DNA of 64,000 nt from Streptomyces coffeae (GTDB taxonomy: Bacteria > Actinomycetota > Actinomycetes > Streptomycetales > Streptomycetaceae). Positions 58,325 to 64,000 of this stretch are shown here, in pieces; positions within the stretch are counted from its first letter, which is position 1; the number at the start of each line of letters is the position of its first letter. Made by a program: the position numbers and the translations under genes. The stretch covers positions 1 through 64,000 of the forward strand of contig NZ_JAERRF010000013.1 in the NCBI RefSeq assembly GCF_016741875.1. The letters run 5' to 3'. The notes beneath the pieces were generated by a model, which made no database searches, was not told the DNA's origin, and worked only from the letters and a program-made list of their open reading frames with translations.

Positions 58325-59518
58325 CTATCCGCCCGAGCAGAACGCGGCCTTGAGCAGAGCCGACTCGGCGGCGGCGGAGGGCCGGGCGCCGCTGTTGAGG
58401 CGGTAGGCGAGACTGCGGCGCCCGTCGGGTGTGGAGACGGCCAGCGCGTAGGAGCCGGTGATCTCCCCGTTGTGGCCCCAGAGCCGCACCCCGCAGGGCA
58501 GCCGCACCGGGAACAGCCCCATGCCGTACCGGCCGTGGGACGCCGAGGTGTCCCGCATGGCGCGCAGCCCGGCGCGGTCCGTTGCCCGGCCGCGCTGGAG
58601 GCCGGAGACCAGCCGGGTCAGATCGTCGAGGGTGGAGACCATCTCGCCCGCGGCCCCCGCCGCCGAGGGGTTGAGGTCGGTGACGTCCCGTCGGGCGCCG
58701 TCCTCGCCGGAGTACGCGCGGCCGTGCGGTGCCGGAAGCGTGCTGCGGGTGCCCGGGAAGGTGGTGGCGTCCAGGGCGAGCGGACGCAAGCCCAGCCGCC
58801 GCGCCGCCTCGGCGTACGGGCGGCCGGTGACCCGCTCGATCACCATGCCCAGCAGGACGTAGTTGGTGTTGGAGTAGCGCCAGCCGGAGCCGGGCCGGAA
58901 GTACGGGCGGTGGGAGACGGCGGTGCGGACCAGCGAGGCCGGGGTGCGGGTACGGGTGTCGGCCGCGTTCAGCTGCCGGGCCAGCTCCGGATCGGCGGTG
59001 TAGTCGTACAGACCGCTGGTGTGGTTGAGCAGCTGACGGAGGGTGATGCGCCGCCCGTCGTTCCCCTGACCGGCCACCAGCCCCGGCAGATGGCGCGCGA
59101 CGCGGTCGTCGAGACGCAGCCGCCCCTGGGCGGCCAGCCGCAGCGTTGTCGCCGCGATCACGGTCTTGGTGAGGCTTCCCGCGCGGAAGTGGTCGTTCCG
59201 GCGGATCCGCCGCCCGGTGCGGATATCGGCGACCCCCGCCGCCGTGAACCGCGTATTGCGCCCGTCCCGGACCAGCACCGCGGCCCCCGGCGCGGCGCCG
59301 TCCGCCACCAGCGCGCGGACCGCCGTACGCACCGCCGCGTCCCGCGACGCCGCCGCGCTCGCCCGTGTCTCCCCGCCCGCACCGCCGTTCGCGCCCGGAC
59401 CGCAGCCGGACAGCGCGACCGTCAGCGCGGCCGTCAGCGTCGCCGTCAGCGCGGTCGGCCGAGCGAGGGCGGTCGGCATACGGCTCCGCCTGTGCCATGG
59501 TAGGGCGGAGATGGGCAT
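58325..59518 (-). CDS. Serine hydrolase (beta-lactamase/D,D-peptidase family), predicted lipoprotein
   Basis: The 397-residue protein has a signal segment (ALTATLTAALTVALSGC, lipobox LSGC, Cys about 39) and a class C/esterase-like penicillin-binding fold. SLTK is the SxxK nucleophile, YSNTNY supplies the catalytic Tyr, and HNGEITGSY takes the place of KTG. This set is typical of R61-type D-alanyl-D-alanine carboxypeptidases and related esterases acting on the wall. Its real substrate is unknown. ATG 59518 is chosen because GGAAGGAAAGG lies 8 nt upstream. It is convergent with glpD, 14 bp between stops. Confidence 0.88.
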   Translation of the reverse strand: MPISALPWHRRSRMPTALARPTALTATLTAALTVALSGCGPGANGGAGGETRASAAASRDAAVRTAVRALVADGAAPGAAVLVRDGRNTRFTAAGVADIRTGRRIRRNDHFRAGSLTKTVIAATTLRLAAQGRLRLDDRVARHLPGLVAGQGNDGRRITLRQLLNHTSGLYDYTADPELARQLNAADTRTRTPASLVRTAVSHRPYFRPGSGWRYSNTNYVLLGMVIERVTGRPYAEAARRLGLRPLALDATTFPGTRSTLPAPHGRAYSGEDGARRDVTDLNPSAAGAAGEMVSTLDDLTRLVSGLQRGRATDRAGLRAMRDTSASHGRYGMGLFPVRLPCGVRLWGHNGEITGSYALAVSTPDGRRSLAYRLNSGARPSAAAESALLKAAFCSGG

Positions 59519-59679
59519 GACACGGACCTTTCCTTCCTGCGTATACACCGATGTTCGCAGGTGTCACGGAGGGCGGCACGCCGCGCCGTGGACCCCGGAC
59601 TACCGCGGGTCTGCGGATGAGAGACAATGGTCGCTCTCCCAGGGTGGGTTCAGGGTGGGTTGATTTACAGAGGGGTCGC

Positions 59680-61770
59680 ATGTCGGAGGCGGAGCAGACG
59701 CAGGGTTCGACTGGGCGCCTCCTCGCCGGGCGGTACCGGCTCGGGGAGATGCTCGGTCAGGGCGGCATGGGAACGGTCTGGCGCGCGAGCGACGAGACCC
59801 TCGGCCGTACGGTCGCGGTCAAGGAGCTGCGCTTCCCGTCCAGCGTCGACGAGGACGAGAAGAGACGGCTCATCACCCGTACGCTGCGCGAGGCGAAGGC
59901 GATCGCCCGGATCCGCAGCAACGGGGCCGTCACCGTCTACGACGTGGTCGACGAGGACGACCGGCCCTGGATCGTCATGGAGCTGATCGAGGGCCACTCC
60001 CTCGCCGATGTGGTCCGGGACGACGGACCGCTCACCCCGCGCCGCGCCGCCGAGGTCGGGCTCGCCGTCCTCGATGTGCTGCGCGCCGCCCACCAGGCGG
60101 GCATCCTGCACCGCGATGTCAAGCCGTCCAACGTCCTGATCTCCGACGACGGCCGGGTGGTGCTCACCGACTTCGGTATCGCCCAGGTCGAGGGCGACCC
60201 GTCCGTCACCTCCACCGGCATGCTCGTCGGCGCGCCCTCCTACATCTCGCCCGAGCGCGCCCGCGGCCACAAGCCGGGCCCGCCCGCCGACCTGTGGTCG
60301 CTGGGCGGTCTGCTGTACGCGGCGGTGGAGGGCGTACCGCCCTACGACAAGAGCACGGCCATAGCGACGCTCACCGCCGTGATGACCGAGCCGGTGGAGC
60401 AGCCGAAGAACGCGGGCCCGCTGGAGGAGGTCATCTACGGCCTGCTCGACAAGGACCCCGAGCGGCGGCTCGACGACGCCGGTGCGCGGGCGCTGCTGGA
60501 GGACGCGCTGAGCGCCCCGGAGGGCTCCGCCACCCCGCCCCCCGTCGACGCCACCCGCACCATGAGCCTGCCGCCGGCTCCCTCGGCGGAGGAAGAGGCC
60601 GCCGCCAAGGCCAAGGAGTCGGCCGCGTCGGAGCGCAGACGGGGCGCGCTGCGCTCGGTGCGCAACGCGGCTTCGGCAGCCGTGTCGGCGAAGCGGTCGG
60701 AGGCCGCGCAGAAATCGGGTTCCGGGGCGGGCTCGTCGGGTTCCGGTTCCGGTGCGAAGGCTGCCGGGGGTTCGGGGCAGAAGTCGTCGGAGTCGGGGGC
60801 GGGTTCCGGCTCCGGTGCTGGTTCCGGGTCCGCTGCCGCCGCGAAGAAGTCCGCCGCGAAGAAGTCCGCCGCGAAGAAGCCCGCGGCGAAGAAGGCCGCT
60901 TCCGCGTCGTCCCGGTCCCCGGTCAACCCGGAACCGCCCCAGCCGCCCCGCGCCTCGCTCACGGATGTGGTGCCCAGGCGCACGCTGATCATCATCGCCG
61001 TGGCCGTGGTCCTCGCCATCCTCACCGTCGTTCTTGTCATCGTCCTCAACAGTGGTGACAGCAGCGACGGCGCCAAGGGCTCGTCCGGCGGCGACAAGGC
61101 CGCTTCGGCCGGTGCGGCGGGCCATGTGAAGACCGAGAAGGGCGACGCGAAGAGGCCCGAGGGCTCGACCAAGAAGTCCCCGGGCACCGAGGTGTCCGGC
61201 GGTGGGTCGGACCAGGAGGACGAGGACTCCGGCAAGGGCAAGGGCTCGGACGGGAACGGCGGCAAGGGCGAGGACGCCGGGGGCAAGGGCGGCGGCAAGG
61301 AGGGCGGTTCGCTGCCCGACGGGTACGAGACGGTCAAGAGCTCCGACTTCCCCTTCACCATGGCGATGCCGAAGGGCTGGTCCGCCCACCGGATGGACGG
61401 CTACGACGGCGGCCGGAAGTACTACGGCGGGTCCACCCTTCCGCGTATCCAGGTCGACTTCACCAACTCCCCCCGGGACGACGCGGCGGCGGACTGGCGC
61501 AAGAGCGAGGCGAGTGCCCCGGGGCGGATGACCAACTACAAGGGGCTGGGCATCAAGGCGATCGACTGGCACGGCTACCCGACGGTCGCGGACTGGAAGT
61601 TCGAGTACAACACCGGGGGCAAGCGGGTCCGGGCGATCAACCGCGGCTTCAAGGTGGACAGCACGCACGGCTTCGCCATCGTGGTCACCTGCGAGGCGTC
61701 CACGTGGGACGACAACGAGTGCAAGACCCTCCGGGAGACCGCCTTCAGGACCTTCGACGTCTCGGACTGA
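59680..61770 (+). CDS. Transmembrane serine/threonine protein kinase
   Basis: The 696-residue protein has an active-looking Hanks-type kinase domain (about 15-285). It has the P-loop GQGGMGTVW, the Lys in VAVKEL, HRDVKPSNVL, DFG and the APSYISPE activation end. A low-complexity juxtamembrane region follows, rich in Ser/Gly/Lys and including AAKKSAAKK repeats (387-410). One membrane segment (LIIIAVAVVLAILTVVLVIV, about 434-458) and a Lys/Gly/Asp-rich linker lead to an extracellular domain (residues about 550-696). That domain is not PASTA (DFPFTMAMPKGWSAHRMDG). ATG 59680 follows AGAGGGG. A pseudokinase gene follows on the same strand. Confidence 0.92.
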   Translation: MSEAEQTQGSTGRLLAGRYRLGEMLGQGGMGTVWRASDETLGRTVAVKELRFPSSVDEDEKRRLITRTLREAKAIARIRSNGAVTVYDVVDEDDRPWIVMELIEGHSLADVVRDDGPLTPRRAAEVGLAVLDVLRAAHQAGILHRDVKPSNVLISDDGRVVLTDFGIAQVEGDPSVTSTGMLVGAPSYISPERARGHKPGPPADLWSLGGLLYAAVEGVPPYDKSTAIATLTAVMTEPVEQPKNAGPLEEVIYGLLDKDPERRLDDAGARALLEDALSAPEGSATPPPVDATRTMSLPPAPSAEEEAAAKAKESAASERRRGALRSVRNAASAAVSAKRSEAAQKSGSGAGSSGSGSGAKAAGGSGQKSSESGAGSGSGAGSGSAAAAKKSAAKKSAAKKPAAKKAASASSRSPVNPEPPQPPRASLTDVVPRRTLIIIAVAVVLAILTVVLVIVLNSGDSSDGAKGSSGGDKAASAGAAGHVKTEKGDAKRPEGSTKKSPGTEVSGGGSDQEDEDSGKGKGSDGNGGKGEDAGGKGGGKEGGSLPDGYETVKSSDFPFTMAMPKGWSAHRMDGYDGGRKYYGGSTLPRIQVDFTNSPRDDAAADWRKSEASAPGRMTNYKGLGIKAIDWHGYPTVADWKFEYNTGGKRVRAINRGFKVDSTHGFAIVVTCEASTWDDNECKTLRETAFRTFDVSD

Positions 61771-61915
61771 GCGCTCCTGTCGGCGAAGCGCCGCGCGGGC
61801 ACGTATCGTGAGAGGCCCTGGACCGTGCGCAGCCGTATGGACCGGAAAAATGACCGTACTTGACGGTTTCAGGCTGTGCTGATGAGCGTGTGGAGCACGC
61901 GCTCGGGGAGGCGTC

Positions 61916-64000
61916 GTGGACGAGTACGCCGGTCGGGTGCTGGCCGACCGCTATCGCCTGCCCCTGCCACCTGCCGACGAGTACGAGTTCGTCGAGACCC
62001 GGGCCTTTGACACCTACAGCGCGCAGGAAGTCCATCTGCGGCAGATACCGCTTCCGGAGGTCGTCGACGCCGAAGTCGTCGACGACGAGGCGCGCTTGGG
62101 CGGGCCCCGCTCCGGCGGCCCGGGAAGGGCGGGCGGAGGCGGGGCGGACGGTACGGCCGGAGGCGGCGACCCGGCGGTACGGCGTGCCATGGTCGCGGCG
62201 ACGGCCGCCGCCCAACTCCCCGACCATCCGCGGCTGGGACAGGTCTTCCATGTCTTCGCCGAGTCCGGAAGCCTGTGGATCGTCAGCGAACTGGTCGCCG
62301 GACGTCCGCTCGCCGCGCTCCTCGCGGAGGGCACGCTCTCCCCGCACCGCGCCGCCGAGATCGCCAATGACATCCTGACCGCCTTGCGCGCCCTGCACGC
62401 CCACGGCTGGACGCATCGCAACATCACCACGCGCACGGTCCTGTTGTGCGAGGACGGCCGGGCGATGCTGACGGGGCTGGCGGCCGGGGCGGCCGAGGAA
62501 GCGCTGTGCGGCTACGACCCGGTGCCACCCCCCTCCGGGGCGGACGAGGACGACGGTCCGGCCGAGGAGCCCACCCCGACCCCGGTGCCGACCCCGGTGC
62601 CGACCCCGGCGCCGGCTCCGGTCGCGACGGAACGGAGCGCCGGACCGCGCTACCACGACCAGGGTGCGGCCGGTGGCTTCCCCGGCCCGCGGACCGCGCC
62701 TGAGGCGGACACGGCGGGCGGGAGCGGCAGAACGGGCGTACCGGGCGGGTCCGGTGGGCCGGGCCGGGAGCCGGGCGTGCCGTGGGTGCCGGGTGCGCGG
62801 GAGGGCGAGCCGGATGGCCGTACGGCGGATCCGCAGGGCGCGGGCGAGCGTGCCGCGCGCGCCGGCGCCATCGCCGCGTACGCGGCGGGAGCACGCGCCG
62901 CCGCGCGGGCGGGCGGCGAGTCCGCGGACGCGTACGCGGACCCGTACGACGAGCACGACATCGATCCCGCATCCGACGAAGATCATGACCAGGACCTCGT
63001 CACCGGCGGTGCGTCCTGGCCCGGAACACCGGAGCCCGGCCCGCGCACCGGCGGCGATGGCTGGGATGCCGACAGCGCCCCGGGCGGCACCACCGGCCGC
63101 GGTCCCGGAACCGCGCTGGCCGCCGAACGGGCCCGGCAGGCACGGATCGTCGTCGTGGGCGCCGTCAGCGAGCGGTGGGCGCCCGAGCAGGCGGTCCCGG
63201 TCCACGAGAACTGGCGGCTCGCGCCGCCGGTCGGCCCCGCCGCCGACCTGTGGGCGCTCGGCGTGCTGCTCTTCCGCGCCGTCCAGGGCCATGCCCCGTA
63301 CCCGGAGGACAGCGCCGCGGAGCTGGTCCAGCTGGTGTGCGCGGAGGCGCCCGCGTACGCGGAGGAATGCGGTCCGCTGCGTCCCGTCGTCGAGTCCCTG
63401 CTGCGCCAGGACCCCACCGAGCGGCCGGACTTCGAGGAGCTGCGGGGCTGGCTGCGGTCGCTGATCCGGTCCGCGCCCGAACCCGATGTGGGCAGCCGTA
63501 CGGTCACGGTGCCGTCGATCGGGCCGGGCGGGACGTCCGACCCCCGGCGGCTGCCGGTGGTGCGCCGCCGCGGCTGGCTGGTGCGCAGGGGCCGGGGCCG
63601 CCCCGCCCCGTCGGCCGCCGCGCACGGACGGCATAAGCGCGCCAAGCAGCCGCGGCAGCCCAGAGCGCCGCGCGTCGACCGGACGGCGCCACAGCGGCCG
63701 CTGACGTCCACCGGGGCGGCGGGGGAGGAGCGCGAGCCGCGCAGACTGGGCCGGGTGCTGTTGCTGCTGATACTGCTGGCGCTGGTGGCGGCAATGCTGT
63801 ACGCGATGATGTTCATGCCGCGGGACAAGGAGAACGGCGGCCAGGACCGTACGGGTTCGGCCGGTGCGCAGAGCGCGGCGCCCAGCGCACCCCACGACCC
63901 GGCCTCCGGAACCACCTCCTCCGATGGCGAAGGGGAGTCGCCGGAGGCGCAGTCCACCCGTCCGGCGGGAGTGGCGAAGGGCTTCGTGGTCCGCAAGGAC
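61916..64000 (+). CDS. Membrane-anchored pseudokinase (3' end outside window)
   Basis: The frame is open from GTG 61916 (GGGGAG 5 nt upstream) to the window end, 695 codons. Kinase homology is split: residues 8-190 hold the N-lobe and catalytic loop region, a low-complexity Pro/Ala/Gly insertion of about 240 residues follows (with PTPVPTPVPTPAP repeats), and AADLWALGVLLFRAVQGHAP resumes the C-lobe at about 440. Catalytic residues are lost: the loop is HRN instead of HRD (about 167), DFG is replaced by TGL, and no VAIK lysine is seen. A membrane segment (LLLLILLALVAAMLYAMM, about 614-634) leads to an outer part that continues past the window. It probably binds rather than phosphorylates. Confidence 0.85.
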   Translation, partial: MDEYAGRVLADRYRLPLPPADEYEFVETRAFDTYSAQEVHLRQIPLPEVVDAEVVDDEARLGGPRSGGPGRAGGGGADGTAGGGDPAVRRAMVAATAAAQLPDHPRLGQVFHVFAESGSLWIVSELVAGRPLAALLAEGTLSPHRAAEIANDILTALRALHAHGWTHRNITTRTVLLCEDGRAMLTGLAAGAAEEALCGYDPVPPPSGADEDDGPAEEPTPTPVPTPVPTPAPAPVATERSAGPRYHDQGAAGGFPGPRTAPEADTAGGSGRTGVPGGSGGPGREPGVPWVPGAREGEPDGRTADPQGAGERAARAGAIAAYAAGARAAARAGGESADAYADPYDEHDIDPASDEDHDQDLVTGGASWPGTPEPGPRTGGDGWDADSAPGGTTGRGPGTALAAERARQARIVVVGAVSERWAPEQAVPVHENWRLAPPVGPAADLWALGVLLFRAVQGHAPYPEDSAAELVQLVCAEAPAYAEECGPLRPVVESLLRQDPTERPDFEELRGWLRSLIRSAPEPDVGSRTVTVPSIGPGGTSDPRRLPVVRRRGWLVRRGRGRPAPSAAAHGRHKRAKQPRQPRAPRVDRTAPQRPLTSTGAAGEEREPRRLGRVLLLLILLALVAAMLYAMMFMPRDKENGGQDRTGSAGAQSAAPSAPHDPASGTTSSDGEGESPEAQSTRPAGVAKGFVVRKD

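Noticed and set aside
62570..62630. A CRISPR-like short repeat array
   Set aside because: The 12-bp repeats encode a Pro-Thr-Val-Pro linker in frame within the pseudokinase and have no spacers.

Overview
The window is chromosomal DNA of a Streptomyces or close relative. The GC content is very high, third codon positions are almost all G or C, GTG starts are common, and terminators are GC-rich hairpins without a T-tract. It also carries the developmental genes whiD, bldM and shbA side by side. The order rpoA-rplQ-truA, rplM-rpsI-glmM, coaA/glmS-acpS, alr-tsaE-tsaB-rimI-tsaD, groES-groEL, whiD/bldM-shbA-guaB-guaB3 and glpD-kinases matches, from memory, the conserved core region around SCO4729-SCO4779 of S. 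coelicolor. I see no tRNA, rRNA, insertion sequence, CRISPR array, integrase or prophage gene.

Layout. 1-1940: end of the ribosomal/rpoA operon and truA. 2167-6232: a tightly overlapping stressosome-type signalling operon (RsbR-, RsbS- and RsbT-like proteins, an ATPase-PP2C fusion and an RsbU-like phosphatase), with no anti-sigma or sigma factor beside it. 6233-12672: a membrane-anchored protein, a two-domain glycosyltransferase, a lipoprotein, a secreted protein and an ABC-F ATPase. 12709-18960: rplM-rpsI behind a strong promoter and long leader, then glmM, coaA and glmS-acpS, which supply amino-sugar and CoA/ACP precursors for envelope and lipid synthesis. 19006-21866: a class A beta-lactamase divergent from a LysR regulator and a SxxK serine protein, the layout of the S. 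cacaoi blaL/blaA/blaB system. 22035-31335: NAD(P)HX repair, alanine racemase, a hydrolase, and the tsaE/tsaB/rimI/tsaD set for tRNA t6A modification and ribosomal acetylation. 31486-39814: accessory genes, including a WXG100-like protein, an arylamine acetyltransferase, a TetR/MFS efflux pair with a palindromic operator, a WhiJ-like/DUF397/ATPase trio, a methyltransferase and a polysaccharide deacetylase. 39882-42085: groES-groEL1 behind two CIRCE elements. 42223-44896: SDR, MOSC and LysR genes. 45039-50124: whiD, bldM (with a near-perfect sigma-BldN promoter), shbA, guaB and guaB3. 50211-56403: an envelope-flavoured accessory islet with a membrane protein, its decayed duplicate, an MreB paralogue, a large secreted DUF6049-like protein and a nucleotide-sugar dehydrogenase lacking its catalytic cysteine. 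56604-64000: glpD, a serine hydrolase, a transmembrane Ser/Thr kinase and the start of a pseudokinase.

The most interesting items are the catalytically compromised UDP-sugar dehydrogenase, the pseudokinase beside an active kinase, the frameshifted paralogue at 51050-51478, the MreB paralogue with an insertion and a predicted leaderless start, the stressosome operon without an output module, and palindromic regulatory sites at 19945, 27617, 34328, 37021 and 45406. Most of the window is ordinary conserved chromosome. I did not find a convincing wholly new system.
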